NCBI RefSeq assembly: GCF_023278185.1
Contig: NZ_CP066356.1
Coordinates: forward strand, 1,170,001 to 1,234,000
Source of the DNA: Bradyrhizobium elkanii USDA 76
GTDB lineage: Bacteria; Pseudomonadota; Alphaproteobacteria; Rhizobiales; Xanthobacteraceae
DNA: 64,000 nucleotides
Reading direction: 5' to 3'
How positions within the stretch are numbered: the first letter of the stretch is position 1; each line of letters starts with the position of its first letter. The position numbers and the translations under genes are program-made. Below are positions 11,076 through 19,652 of the stretch, piece by piece. Under the pieces are notes generated by a model that saw nothing but the letters and a program-made list of their open reading frames with translations, was not told the DNA's origin and searched no databases.

Positions 11076-11885
11076 CTAAGCGGAGAGAAACTCCAGCACG
11101 ATCTCGCAGTAGCGCTGGGGCGCCTGCTCGAACATCGGATGCGTGGTGCCTGGAATCATCTCGGTGCGCGCGCCCTTCACATTGGCGGCGAGCGCGTGCA
11201 GCACCTTCGGCAGCATGCCCTTGGTGTTGGCGCCGCCGATGAACAGCGTCGGTGTCTTGATCGCCTCCGCATCGGCCTTCGAGAATGGCGGGCGCTGGTC
11301 GCGAGTCTGACCGATCAGCGTGGTCGCATTGTCGCGCAACAGCTGCTTGGCGGTCGCCGGAATCCGTTTCCACGCGCCGGGGCCCTCGAGCGCGTCCATG
11401 AAGATCTGCAAGCCGCCGTCGATGTCACCCTTGGCGATCTCCTCGGCACACGCCGCGAAGCGTGCTGCCAGCGGCGAGGGGCCCGGCTTGAAATCGGGAT
11501 CAAGGGTCGCATCGAGCTCGCCCCCTGGCTCGGCGAGGATCAGCTTGCGCAACAGGTCGGGCCGCCGCTGCGCGGCACGGAAGCAGATATGGCCGCCGCG
11601 GGAATGCCCCATCAGGTCGACCGGTCTGGTGTCGAAGGCCTCGATGAAGGCGATCACATCGTCGACATGCTGCGCGATCGAATAGGTGTCGCCGACGCCG
11701 TCCCAATGCGCCGGGAAGAAATGCCGCAGGCTGACCGCGATCACCCGGTGCCGGCGCGTCAGCGGGCCGAGCACCGCCGACCAGATCCGGAAGTCGCACA
11801 GCGAGCCGTGCACGCAGACCAGCGGCGGGCCCGCTCCGACATCGAGATAGGGCATGTCGAAACCGTTGACGTGGAGGCTGTGCAT
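11076..11885 (-). CDS. Alpha/beta-hydrolase
   Basis: Alpha/beta-hydrolase-fold enzyme of 269 residues. The oxyanion region is VCVHGSLCDFRIW, the nucleophile elbow is GHSRGG (Ser about 99), and the catalytic His is in GTTHPMFEQAP near the C-terminus. The acid is probably in the TPTLFIGGANTKG strand region. Substrate unknown; these are often esterases, haloperoxidase-like or C-C hydrolases. I start at the ATG at 11885 (product begins HSLHVNGFDMPYLDVG) because the upstream in-frame stretch looks non-coding. Confidence 0.82.
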   Translation of the reverse strand: MHSLHVNGFDMPYLDVGAGPPLVCVHGSLCDFRIWSAVLGPLTRRHRVIAVSLRHFFPAHWDGVGDTYSIAQHVDDVIAFIEAFDTRPVDLMGHSRGGHICFRAAQRRPDLLRKLILAEPGGELDATLDPDFKPGPSPLAARFAACAEEIAKGDIDGGLQIFMDALEGPGAWKRIPATAKQLLRDNATTLIGQTRDQRPPFSKADAEAIKTPTLFIGGANTKGMLPKVLHALAANVKGARTEMIPGTTHPMFEQAPQRYCEIVLEFLSA

Positions 11886-12029
11886 TTTGGGCTCGCGGAG
11901 AGGCAGGAGATGTTGTTGATTTGGCCCAAGTTCCCACGGAATTCGGGTGGATAGCAACATTCTCCAAGCCTAGATTCCGGATCGACAGCAAGCTCACGCG
12001 AGAGCTGAAGGGAACATCTGGAGCGAGCC

Positions 12030-12572
12030 ATGACCGGCCAGCATTTTGCAATCTTCGAAACCATGATCGGCGCCTGTGGCGTCGTCTGGGGCGAGCACGG
12101 CGTTACCGGCGTGCAGCTGCCGATGGGCACCGAGGAGAAGACCCGCAAGCGGATCTTCCAGCGCGACGGCGAGGTCACCGAGGCGGCCCCGCCTGCCGAG
12201 GTGCAGCACGCGATCGACGGCATGATCGAGCTGCTCGCCGGCAAGCCGAACGACCTCGCCGACATCGTGCTCGATCTCGACGGCGTGCCGGAATTCAACC
12301 GCGGCGTCTACGACATTGCGCGGAAGATTCCGCCGGGCAAGACCATGACCTATGGCGATATCGCCAAGCAGCTCGGCGGCGTCGAGCTGTCGCGCGACGT
12401 CGGCCAGGCGCTCGGCCGCAACCCGTGCCCGATCGTGGTGCCCTGCCACCGCGTGCTGGCGGCGGGCAACAAGCCGGGCGGCTTCTCGGCCAATGGCGGC
12501 GTGGTCACCAAGCTGAAGATGCTGCAGATCGAAGGCGCGATCGTGAACCACACGCCGAGTTTGTTTGATTGA
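12030..12572 (+). CDS. ogt: Methylated-DNA--protein-cysteine S-methyltransferase
   Basis: Suicide DNA-repair protein that transfers O6-alkyl groups from guanine to its own cysteine. The 180-residue protein has the active site PCHRV with Cys139, the helix-turn-helix with Arg finger (SRDVGQALGRNPCPIVV), and the GKTMTYGDIAKQLG motif. Residues 1-80 form the usual diverged N-terminal domain. There is no Ada-type regulatory domain, so it is the constitutive Ogt type. It stands alone. Confidence 0.92.
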   Translation: MTGQHFAIFETMIGACGVVWGEHGVTGVQLPMGTEEKTRKRIFQRDGEVTEAAPPAEVQHAIDGMIELLAGKPNDLADIVLDLDGVPEFNRGVYDIARKIPPGKTMTYGDIAKQLGGVELSRDVGQALGRNPCPIVVPCHRVLAAGNKPGGFSANGGVVTKLKMLQIEGAIVNHTPSLFD

Positions 12573-12598
12573 GTGGGCCGACCCTCCCTCTATAGGGC

Positions 12599-12773
12599 AG
12601 GGCAATCGCAGATGGAATGAACCGATTCTTCCGTGCCGTCATGGCCGGGCTTGTCCCGGCCATCCACGTCTTTTCTTCGCGTGGAAACGAAGACGTGGAT
12701 GCCCGGGACAAGCCCGGGCATGACGAGTTTGTGGGAACTCCGATTGCCTCAAACGGCCATATGCGATTGCCCT
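12599..12773. repeat. MITE-like repeat, long copy
   Basis: A 175-bp element bounded by AGGGCAATCGCAGATGG and its inverse CCATATGCGATTGCCCT (one mismatch). It shares GAATGAACCGATTCTTCC, GCCGTCATGGCCGGG, CCCGGGCATGACGAGTTTG and CTCAAACGGCCATATG with the copy at 18521. The extra middle part here contains a long hairpin with ACGTC/GACGT arms (GACGTGGATGCCCGGGACAA). Confidence 0.8.
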
Positions 12774-12823
12774 ACCCTCCAGGGGAGGGTGGCAGGGAGC
12801 GACTGTCGCGAGTTTGGCTCACG

Positions 12824-13693
12824 TCACACCGTCTCGCACACGAACCCGTTGCCCTTCCGCCTGATCTTGCCAATCGACGGCGAAGGGAAATGCGCGGGGC
12901 AGCACAGCGTGTCGGTGTCGCAATAGCGCTCCAGGAAGCCGCGCCGCGTCTTCGCGGCTTGCGTCTGGTCGACATCGAACTTCGCCGACAGCTCCGGATA
13001 ATGCGTCTGGATCGGCGAGTGCATCAGATCGCCCGAAAACACCGCAGCGTCCTTGCCGCGGCCGAAGGCGAAGGCGACGTGGCCCGGCGTGTGGCCGGGC
13101 GTCGGCAGGATGCGGGCGTGGTCGCCGATCGCAAAGTCATGGCCAACGATCTCGGACCGCTTGGCCTCGACCACCGGCAGCACGCTGTCCACGAAAGGCG
13201 GGACCTCGGCCTTCGCGTTGCTCTCGGTCCAGTAGTCGAACTCGGCCTTGTCGAACACGTAGCGCGCGTTTGGAAAGGTCGGCACCCAGCGGCCGTTCTC
13301 CAGCCGCGTGTTCCAGCCGACGTGATCGACATGCAGATGCGTGCACATCACATAGTCGATGTCAGCGACCGAGAAGCCGGCTGACGCCAGACTGCGCAGA
13401 TAATTGTCGTCGGTCTTCATGTTCCATTTCGGCCGCGCCGGCCGCGGCTTGTCGTTGCCGATGCAGCTGTCGATCAGGATGGTGTGGTGCGGCGTCTTCA
13501 CGACATAGGACTGGAACGCCAGGATCAAGGTGTCGCTGTCGTCGAGCGCGCCGGTGGCCTGCATCCAGCCGCGGTTCTCGGCGAGCACGTCCGGCGTCAG
13601 TCCGGGCAGCATGTCGTGCGCGGGCAGGAACGTCGTCTCCTGCTCGACGATGCGATGAATGGTGAGATCGCCGGCGGCAAACTTCAGCCTCAT
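12824..13693 (-). CDS. Metallo-beta-lactamase-fold hydrolase (copy 1)
   Basis: MBL-fold enzyme of 289 residues. The zinc site is THLHVDHVGWN (HxHxDH), with later ligands in TPGHTPGHVAFAFG (His) and FSGDLMHSP (Asp) and a terminal His in CPAHFPSPSIGKI. The motif DSCIGNDKPRPARPKWNM near the N-terminus is shared with the paralogue at 17099-17950. This subgroup resembles lactonases and uncharacterised rhizobial hydrolases. No signal peptide. Transcribed alone, with the substrate unknown. Confidence 0.85.
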   Translation of the reverse strand: MRLKFAAGDLTIHRIVEQETTFLPAHDMLPGLTPDVLAENRGWMQATGALDDSDTLILAFQSYVVKTPHHTILIDSCIGNDKPRPARPKWNMKTDDNYLRSLASAGFSVADIDYVMCTHLHVDHVGWNTRLENGRWVPTFPNARYVFDKAEFDYWTESNAKAEVPPFVDSVLPVVEAKRSEIVGHDFAIGDHARILPTPGHTPGHVAFAFGRGKDAAVFSGDLMHSPIQTHYPELSAKFDVDQTQAAKTRRGFLERYCDTDTLCCPAHFPSPSIGKIRRKGNGFVCETV

Positions 13694-14002
13694 GGTGATT
13701 CCTTGGCGTTGGTTTTCGAGCGAAGTGGAGTCCGGTTCGCGTGACGAAAACGCGAAAAATCTAGTGCGCGTCGCGCACGGCGGGAAGGATGATGTTGGCG
13801 AGGATATCCATCGCCGCAAGGCCTTCCTTCGGCTCGCCGTACCGGGCTGCCGTCGTCATCATCACAAGGTCGAGATCGCGACAATGACGGCGAGATATTG
13901 TCCGGTCGTGGTTGAGCCCGGCCGGCGATGCACAAGACCTGCGCCGGGAGGTGAGAGGCGGGGAGGCATTCGCGCGTCACATGCTCCCCGCGGTTGCCTT
14001 GG
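13694..14002 (-). other. Intergenic stretch with a possible gene remnant
   Basis: No complete gene. On the minus strand, about 13762-13870 reads DLVMMTTAARYGEPKEGL and then AMDILANIILPAVRDAH before a stop. This looks like the C-terminal tail of an enzyme, perhaps a luciferase-like monooxygenase, with no body upstream. The reading has no start or domain of its own, so I treat it as a possible relic. Confidence 0.25.
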
Positions 14003-14617
14003 CTACGCCGCCGGCGGCGCCGAGATCTTCACCGACGGCCGCTCCAGCATTTTCTGGTAGAAGGCGTCGAGCTTGGGATAGGCCTTGCGCCAGCCGCAAT
14101 CGGCGAAGCGGAAATCGGCATAGCCGAGCACGCAGACGAGGCCGATCTGCGCGATATCGAACGACGAGCCATCGAGAACATCCGGCCGGTTCTCGAACCG
14201 CGCCATGCCGGCCCAGGCCCTGTTCCAGTGATCGTCATACCAGGCCTGCCACAGCGAGCCCTGCGGCCGCACCATCTTCTCGTAGCGGCACAGCAGCATG
14301 GAATCGAGCATGCCGTTGAGCAGCGAATGATCGGTCTTCAGCTGCCAGCGCCGCGGTCCGTAGCCCGGGATCAGCCGGCCGCCGCCGAGCTCGTTGAGAT
14401 ATTCGACGATGACATAGGAGTCGAGGATGACGTCGCCATGGTCGAGGATCAGCACCGGCAGTTTCTTCAGCGGCGAGATCCTGGAGTATTCGTCGTTTGC
14501 CGTGCCGGGCGCGACGGTCGCCGGCACCAGCTCGATCTTGTCGATCAGGCCAAGCTCGATCGCCGCGATGCGCACCTTGCGGGCGAACGGGGAGGCGGGA
14601 GAGAAGGTGAGTTTCAT
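14003..14617 (-). CDS. Glutathione S-transferase family protein
   Basis: GST of 204 residues. The N-terminal thioredoxin-like domain has SPASPFARKVRIAAIELGL (glutathione-site Ser near position 6-9) and the cis-Pro/GSH-binding segment PLKKLPVLILDHGDVILDSY. The C-terminal domain is all-helical (about 85-204). The start at 14617 follows an AAGGA. It is two genes downstream of an FAH-family gene on the same strand; a GST plus FAH pairing occurs in aromatic ring-fission (maleylacetoacetate-like) pathways, but here it is only suggestive. Confidence 0.85.
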   Translation of the reverse strand: MKLTFSPASPFARKVRIAAIELGLIDKIELVPATVAPGTANDEYSRISPLKKLPVLILDHGDVILDSYVIVEYLNELGGGRLIPGYGPRRWQLKTDHSLLNGMLDSMLLCRYEKMVRPQGSLWQAWYDDHWNRAWAGMARFENRPDVLDGSSFDIAQIGLVCVLGYADFRFADCGWRKAYPKLDAFYQKMLERPSVKISAPPAA

Positions 14618-14702
14618 TGGGGAATTCCTTGCGAAAGCTCTTTCCTCTGTCATGGCCGGGTCAAGCCCGGGCATGACGAATTCAGCAACAGCGCCTGGGC
14701 GC

Positions 14703-15545
14703 TTACGCCCCAACGATTTCCTGGCGCTGCTCGCCGAGGCCTTCGATGCCGAGCGTCACGACGTCGCCGACATTGAGATATTGCGGCGGCTTCATGCCGG
14801 TGCCGACGCCGGGCGGGGTGCCTGTCGTGACGATGTCGCCGGGCAGCAGCGTCATGAACTGCGAGACATAGGAGATGCACTTCGCCATCGTGAAGATCAT
14901 GGTCGAGGTCGTGCCGGTCTGGCGGCGCTGGCCGTTGACGTCGAGCCACATCGACAGCTTCTGCACGTCGGCGATTTCGTCCTTGGTGGCGAGCCACGGG
15001 CCGACCGGGCCGAACGTGTCGTGCGACTTGCCCTTGGTCCACTGGCCGAGGCGCTCGATCTGGAAGTTGCGCTCGGAGACGTCGTTGCAGATGCAGTAGC
15101 CGGCGACGTGGTTCAGCGCGTCGGCCTCCGAGACGTACTTGGCGCGGGTACCGATGATGGCGGCGATCTCGACTTCCCAGTCGAGCTTGGTCGAACCGCG
15201 CGGCTTCTCGACCGGATCGTTAGGACCGGACAGCGCGGTATTGGCCTTCAGGAAGAAGATCGGCTCGGACGGGATCGGGTTGCCGGTTTCCTTGGCGTGG
15301 TCGGAATAGTTCAGGCCGATCGCGACGAATTTGGAGATGCCGGTGACGGGGGCACCGAAGCGCGGCTTGCCGGCGACGGCGGGAAGGGAGGCGGGATCGA
15401 GGGCAGCAAGCTTCTTCAGCGATTCCGGCGTGTAGGCATCGCCGGTCAGGTCCTTCAGATGGGCCGAGAGGTCGCGGAGCTGGCCGGATTTGTCGATCAG
15501 ACCGGGCTTTTCCGCACCCTTTTCGCCATAACGAACAAGCTTCAT
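14703..15545 (-). CDS. Fumarylacetoacetate hydrolase (FAH) family protein
   Basis: Enzyme of 280 residues. The metal-binding catalytic core shows FVAIGLNYSDHAKETG, LDWEVEIAAIIG (Glu ligands), CNDVSERNFQ (Asp) and the TTGTPPGVGTGMKPP loop, which is typical of 2-hydroxyhepta-2,4-diene-1,7-dioate isomerase/ureidoglycolate-lyase-like members. The family hydrolyses or decarboxylates beta-dicarbonyl acids. The start at 15545 follows GGGAG by 8 bases. The upstream TetR gene on the same strand may control it. Confidence 0.86.
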   Translation of the reverse strand: MKLVRYGEKGAEKPGLIDKSGQLRDLSAHLKDLTGDAYTPESLKKLAALDPASLPAVAGKPRFGAPVTGISKFVAIGLNYSDHAKETGNPIPSEPIFFLKANTALSGPNDPVEKPRGSTKLDWEVEIAAIIGTRAKYVSEADALNHVAGYCICNDVSERNFQIERLGQWTKGKSHDTFGPVGPWLATKDEIADVQKLSMWLDVNGQRRQTGTTSTMIFTMAKCISYVSQFMTLLPGDIVTTGTPPGVGTGMKPPQYLNVGDVVTLGIEGLGEQRQEIVGA

Positions 15546-15701
15546 GTTGATCACTCCCTACGATGTCCTGAGGATTGTTACTGGTATACCTCGACACGCT
15601 TCATGGAACAGCGCGGGCGGAAATTCAACCGCTTCACGGCCATGGCATTGCAGCCATCACCTTCCGGCGTGGCCGCCTTGAGCCGTTCCTTCGATCGCCG
15701 G

Positions 15702-16355
15702 TCATGATCGCGGACGGGGCGCCGCCAGCATCCGCGTGAACATCTCTTCCAGCAGCCGGCACGGTGGCCCGGGATCGCGCGTGCCCGCGACGATCGCATC
15801 GTCGGCCACGGCATGCATCCCGTCGAACACGATCAGCGCCGCGCTGCGGGCGTCCGGGAAAGCCCAGACGCCGGCTGTCCTGCCATCCTCCAGCACGGCG
15901 ACGATCTGGGCGATCACGTCGTCCTTTTCCTGCGACTGGCGCTGATGATGCGGGAAGTCGTGAAACACGACATCATGCAGCTCGACATTGGCGAGATAGG
16001 TTCCGACGGCGCCGCGCAGCCAGGCCGACAGCCGTCCGGGATGATCGTGCGCGGCGCGCTCGGCGATCGCCGCCGCCACCCGGGCGAGGAAGTCCTGCGC
16101 GAAGCGCGCACGCAGCGCGATGATCACGTCGGCCTTGGTCGAGAAGTAATGGTAGAAGGTGCCCTTCGCGACGCCGGCCCGGGCGGCGATGTCGTCGATC
16201 GTGGTGGCCTCGATGCCCTTTGTGATGAAGAGGGCCGCCGCAGCCGACATCAGGTCGTCGACCCTGACCTCGGCGGGCTGGGTCCGTCTCCAGCGTTGCG
16301 CCGCGCCGCGCGTGGCTGCCGCCTGCCGCTTCCCGATCATACCGTCAGCTTCCAT
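15702..16355 (-). CDS. TetR-family transcriptional regulator
   Basis: Regulator of about 217 residues. The helix-turn-helix is at about 40-85 (ALFITKGIEATTIDDIAARA, then GVAKGTFYHYFSTKADVI), a textbook TetR motif. The C-terminal ligand domain is variable. The exact start is uncertain: GTG 16361, ATG 16355 and ATG 16340 are all possible. It is divergent from the small gene at 16514, with a palindromic operator between them, so autoregulation and control of that gene are likely. Confidence 0.87.
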   Translation of the reverse strand: MEADGMIGKRQAAATRGAAQRWRRTQPAEVRVDDLMSAAAALFITKGIEATTIDDIAARAGVAKGTFYHYFSTKADVIIALRARFAQDFLARVAAAIAERAAHDHPGRLSAWLRGAVGTYLANVELHDVVFHDFPHHQRQSQEKDDVIAQIVAVLEDGRTAGVWAFPDARSAALIVFDGMHAVADDAIVAGTRDPGPPCRLLEEMFTRMLAAPRPRS

Positions 16356-16420
16356 CCGCACCTGATATCCGATTCTTGGATCGCATGTTTAGAATGATTT
16401 TGAAATGGCTTAGATAAATT

Positions 16421-16435
16421 GACCGACCGTCAGTC
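16421..16435. promoter_or_regulatory. Candidate TetR operator
   Basis: GACCGAC-C-GTCAGTC is a near-perfect inverted repeat (6 of 7 positions pair) in the divergent TetR/hypothetical promoter region. The flanks (TTAGATAAATT and GATAGATATT) are AT-rich like promoter elements. Many TetR-family operators have this GAC...GTC form. Confidence 0.6.
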
Positions 16436-16513
16436 GATAGATATTTCTGCCCCGCCGCCGTCCGGGTCCGCGCGACCCGCACGGTCTGGCGCCGTCATCA
16501 TGAGGAAGCTTCC

Positions 16514-16885
16514 ATGAAATTCTTTCGCGAGGCCGAGCCCGGCATCTTCATCGCAACCGGCCGTCTGCAGACCGAGCAGGACGGCTGCGACTGGACCGCG
16601 GAATACGGCGAGCTGCTTGCTGCAAACCGACCGCTCGCCGTGATCGTCAACGTCGACGATCAGCCGGAGGTCGCCGCCGGCAAGCCGATGGTGCTGTGGA
16701 TGAAGGCGCGCAAGGCCGAGCTCGGCCGGCTGATCCGGGTCACCGTCTATATCGCCGATGACGCGGAGGAGCGCGCCGAGCTCGAGCGCAACCTTCCCGG
16801 ACGGGCCAAGGCCTTGCCCTATCCGGCCGCGATCGCCGCCAGCGAGGCGGACGCGCTCTTCCTCGCGCGCGCCAGTCTGATCTAG
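16514..16885 (+). CDS. Hypothetical small protein divergent from TetR
   Basis: Protein of 123 residues, soluble, alpha/beta in character (PLAVIVNVDDQPEVAAG, RLIRVTVYIADDAEERAEL). The pattern of a strand followed by an acidic helix resembles STAS-like or small-molecule-binding folds, but I recognise no family. GAGGAAG lies 6 bases before the ATG. The divergent TetR gene and shared operator suggest it is regulated by that repressor. Confidence 0.7.
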   Translation: MKFFREAEPGIFIATGRLQTEQDGCDWTAEYGELLAANRPLAVIVNVDDQPEVAAGKPMVLWMKARKAELGRLIRVTVYIADDAEERAELERNLPGRAKALPYPAAIAASEADALFLARASLI

Positions 16886-16928
16886 CAGGCTGGAGTTGGG
16901 TTGAATCGATTTGGCCTCGGGCTGGCTT

Positions 16929-17060
16929 CACCTCTCCCCAGTGGGGAGAGGTCGATTTGCGCAGCAAATCGGGTGAGGGGGCTATAGTCCCAACGAGGGA
17001 CCGTAACCCCTCACCCGGCGCTGCGCGCCGACCTCTCCCAAGGGAGAGGTAAGCCTCCGA
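16929..17060. repeat. Intergenic inverted-repeat element
   Basis: CACCTCTCCCCAGTGGGGAG and ACCTCTCCCAAGGGAGAGGT are hairpins at the two ends. Inside are GATTTGCGCAGCAAATC, GGGTGAGGGG facing CCCCTCACCC, and GGCGCTGCGCGCCG. A compact, highly palindromic element of the Bradyrhizobium intergenic type. Confidence 0.75.
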
Positions 17061-17098
17061 CGCCGCACCAATTCAACTTGATCTCGTCATGGGCTAGC

Positions 17099-17950
17099 TC
17101 ACGCCTCGAGCGCGACGAACCTGAAGGCGTCGCCATCACGCCTGATGTGGCCGGCGTTGAAATGTCCGCCGATCACCAGCGTCGGCGTGTCGGCAAAGCG
17201 CGAGAACAATTCGCGCCGCGTCGCGGCCGATTGCTTCTGGTCGGAGTCCGCGGTCGACGACCAGTCGAGGTGATACATCTGGCAGGGATGATGCGCGACA
17301 TCGCCGGTCAGCAGTCCTTCCTCACCGCCGGACCTGATGTGGATGCTCATATGGCCGGGGCTGTGTCCCGGCGTCGGGATCAGCGTGATCTCCTCGGTCA
17401 GGCGATGATCGCTCGGCACCAGCTCGGCCTTGCCGGCATCCGCGACCGGCTGCACCGAGTCGGCGAACACGGCGGCATGCGCGGCATCGTCGCTGTGGTC
17501 GCGCCAGTGCTCATACTCGGTCTTGCCGAACACGTAGCGCGCATTGGCGAAGGTCGGCACCCATTTGCCGCCGACGAGTTTGGTGTTCCAGCCGACATGG
17601 TCGACATGCAGATGCGTGCACAGCACGGTGTCGATGGTGTCGGGCGCAAATCCGGCCGCGGTCAGTTCTTCCAGGAACGGATCGCTGCGGTTGTTCCAGG
17701 TCGGCACGTTGCGGCCCTGCTTGTCGTTGCCGAGCCCGGTGTCGACGATGATGCGGTGCTCCGGCGTCTCCACCAGCAACGAATGGATCGACATTTTCAG
17801 CCGGCCCTCCTCATTGGCGAAATGCGGGATCAGCCAGGGCAGGCTCTGGATCTCCTCCCGGCCGGCCAGCGGCAGGATGAAGCGCGTGCTGCCGACGGTC
17901 TCGAGCTCGACGACTTTGGTGATCCTGACCTTGCCAACGGTCCAGTGCAT
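17099..17950 (-). CDS. Metallo-beta-lactamase-fold hydrolase (copy 2)
   Basis: MBL-fold protein of 283 residues, paralogous to the one at 12824-13693: the shared run CTHLHVDHVGWNTKL and WVPTFANARYVF is almost identical. Zinc ligands are HxHxDH, the His of TPGHSPGHMS, the Asp of TGDVAHHP and the His of VIGGHFNAGHI. The ATG at 17950 is chosen because the domain begins there (HWTVGKVRITKVVELE); the open frame upstream overlaps the DUF3775 gene and is not coding. Substrate unknown. Confidence 0.85.
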   Translation of the reverse strand: MHWTVGKVRITKVVELETVGSTRFILPLAGREEIQSLPWLIPHFANEEGRLKMSIHSLLVETPEHRIIVDTGLGNDKQGRNVPTWNNRSDPFLEELTAAGFAPDTIDTVLCTHLHVDHVGWNTKLVGGKWVPTFANARYVFGKTEYEHWRDHSDDAAHAAVFADSVQPVADAGKAELVPSDHRLTEEITLIPTPGHSPGHMSIHIRSGGEEGLLTGDVAHHPCQMYHLDWSSTADSDQKQSAATRRELFSRFADTPTLVIGGHFNAGHIRRDGDAFRFVALEA

Positions 17951-18068
17951 GCGGCGTGCCCTCTGTTTTTTGTTGCTCTTGCCCGACCATGCGGGTTTCC
18001 GCGCGCCGGCGCAATGGATCAAGTCGGCGCCTCCTGCGTTACCGCCTCGTTGGACGAAGGAGTGTGCA

Positions 18069-18482
18069 ATGCCGGAACTCGCAATCTCCCCTGAAAAGGT
18101 CGGCTTCTTGATCGAGAAGGCGCGGGAATTCGACGTCAAGGAGGGGCTCGTCGATCCCGACTCCGGCTCGAACGGCGCCGACGACGACATGATCGACGTG
18201 CTGGAGGACGACGGCAATGACCCGGTGGCGCGCGAGATCACCGGCTTCATCAACGCGCTCAGCGAGGACGAGCAGGTCGACCTCGTCGCCTTGATGCGGC
18301 TCGGCCGCGGCGACGGCACCATCGAGGAATGGGCCGATCTCCGTCGCGAGGCCGCCCGCGGACGCACCGGCCATGTCGCCAACTATCTGTTGGGCGAGCC
18401 GATGCTCGGCGATTTTCTTGCCGAAGGGCTTGACGAGTTCGGCCTCTCGCCCGGCGACGAACGCATCACGCCGATCCACTAA
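18069..18482 (+). CDS. DUF3775 domain protein
   Basis: Small acidic protein of 137 residues with the DUF3775 pattern: LAISPEKVGFLIEKAREFDVK, then DDMIDVLEDDGNDPVAREI and a helical end with LGRGDGTIEEWADLRREA and TGHVANYLLGEPMLGDFL. The family is conserved in Rhizobiales with unknown function. GAAGGAG precedes the start. It is divergent from the MBL gene, with a 118-bp shared promoter region. Confidence 0.8.
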   Translation: MPELAISPEKVGFLIEKAREFDVKEGLVDPDSGSNGADDDMIDVLEDDGNDPVAREITGFINALSEDEQVDLVALMRLGRGDGTIEEWADLRREAARGRTGHVANYLLGEPMLGDFLAEGLDEFGLSPGDERITPIH

Positions 18483-18520
18483 GCAGCCGCATTGTTCACC
18501 TGACCTCGCCCCGCAAGCAC

Positions 18521-18637
18521 AGGGCAATCGCATATGGAATGAACCGATTCTTCCGCGCCGTCATGGCCGGGACGAGCCCGGGCATGACGAGTTTGTGGGA
18601 ACTCCGATCGCCTCAAACGGCCATATGCGATTGCCCT
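18521..18637. repeat. MITE-like repeat, short copy
   Basis: A 117-bp element with perfect 17-bp terminal inverted repeats AGGGCAATCGCATATGG / CCATATGCGATTGCCCT. It is a shorter version of the element at 12599-12773, lacking about 58 bp of the middle hairpin. It has no coding capacity. Confidence 0.82.
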
Positions 18638-18662
18638 GCCGCGTGCGGGGAGAGGGAGAAGA

Positions 18663-19652
18663 TTAACGCGCGCAGTCGACGATCACGGTGCCGATCTTGT
18701 CGCCCTTCTCGACGGCGAGATGGGCGTCGGCGGTCTCAGCGAGCGCGAATTGCCCGGCGATATTGTGCACGCGGGTGCCCGACGCCAGCCATTGGGTGAT
18801 GTCGGCCTGCGCGGCCGCGAGCAGCGGCGGCGGCAGCGCGAACAGCACCAGCGCGCGCACGGTGATGCATTTTTCCATCAATTCGCGCACCGGCAGTGTC
18901 GGCGTGCGGTTGCCGTTGGTGGCGTAGACCGCGATCGTCGAGTTCATTGCCATGATCTTCAGCGTGGTCGCGAGATTGCCGCCGAAATCGACGTCGATCA
19001 CGCGGTCGACACCGCGGTTCTCGGTGAAGGCCATCGCCTTCGAGACGACGTCCTCGGTCCGGTAGTTGACGACCGTGTCGGCGCCGGCAAGCCGCGCCTC
19101 GACGTCCTTGACTTGCGAGCTCACCGTCGCGATTACGCGCGCGCCGCCCCACTTTGCCAATTGCACGGCATAGTGGCCGACTGCGCCGGCGCCGCCGGTG
19201 ACCAGCACCGTCTGCCCCGAGATCGGGCCGTCCGCGAACAGCGCGCACCACGCGGTCATGCAGGGGATGCCGAGCGTCGCACCTGCCGCGAACGACACGT
19301 CCTGCGGCAACGGCGTCACCAGATAGTCCGCCAGCGTGATGTATTCGGCGGCGGTGCCGAAGGCACGGCCATTGCGCTGGCCGTTAAACAGCCAGACGCG
19401 ATCACCGACCGCAAAGCGGGTGACGCCTTCGCCGATCTGGTCGATGATCCCGGCGCCGTCGCTGTTCGGGATCACGCGTGGGAATTCCATCGCGCGATAG
19501 TTGCCGCTGCGGCGGCCGACATCGGCCGGGTTGACGCCGGACGCCTCGAGGCGAACCCGGACTTCACCGGGAGCGGCGTCGGGCGTCGGCATCTCGCCGA
19601 CGGTGAGTACCGTCGGCGCCGCGCCGGTTCGTTCGTACCAAACAGCCCTCAC
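18663..19652 (-). CDS. NADPH:quinone oxidoreductase-like (MDR family)
   Basis: Medium-chain dehydrogenase of 329 residues without zinc ligands. It has a GroES-like N-terminal half (GEVRVRLEASGVNPADVGRR) and a Rossmann half with VLVTGGAGAVGHYAVQLAKW (about 150-169). The sequence matches zeta-crystallin/quinone reductases, which reduce quinones or enoyl compounds with NADPH. The GTG start at 19652 is supported by its 4-base overlap with the stop of the upstream SDR gene (GTGA), so the two are translationally coupled. Confidence 0.83.
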   Translation of the reverse strand: MRAVWYERTGAAPTVLTVGEMPTPDAAPGEVRVRLEASGVNPADVGRRSGNYRAMEFPRVIPNSDGAGIIDQIGEGVTRFAVGDRVWLFNGQRNGRAFGTAAEYITLADYLVTPLPQDVSFAAGATLGIPCMTAWCALFADGPISGQTVLVTGGAGAVGHYAVQLAKWGGARVIATVSSQVKDVEARLAGADTVVNYRTEDVVSKAMAFTENRGVDRVIDVDFGGNLATTLKIMAMNSTIAVYATNGNRTPTLPVRELMEKCITVRALVLFALPPPLLAAAQADITQWLASGTRVHNIAGQFALAETADAHLAVEKGDKIGTVIVDCAR

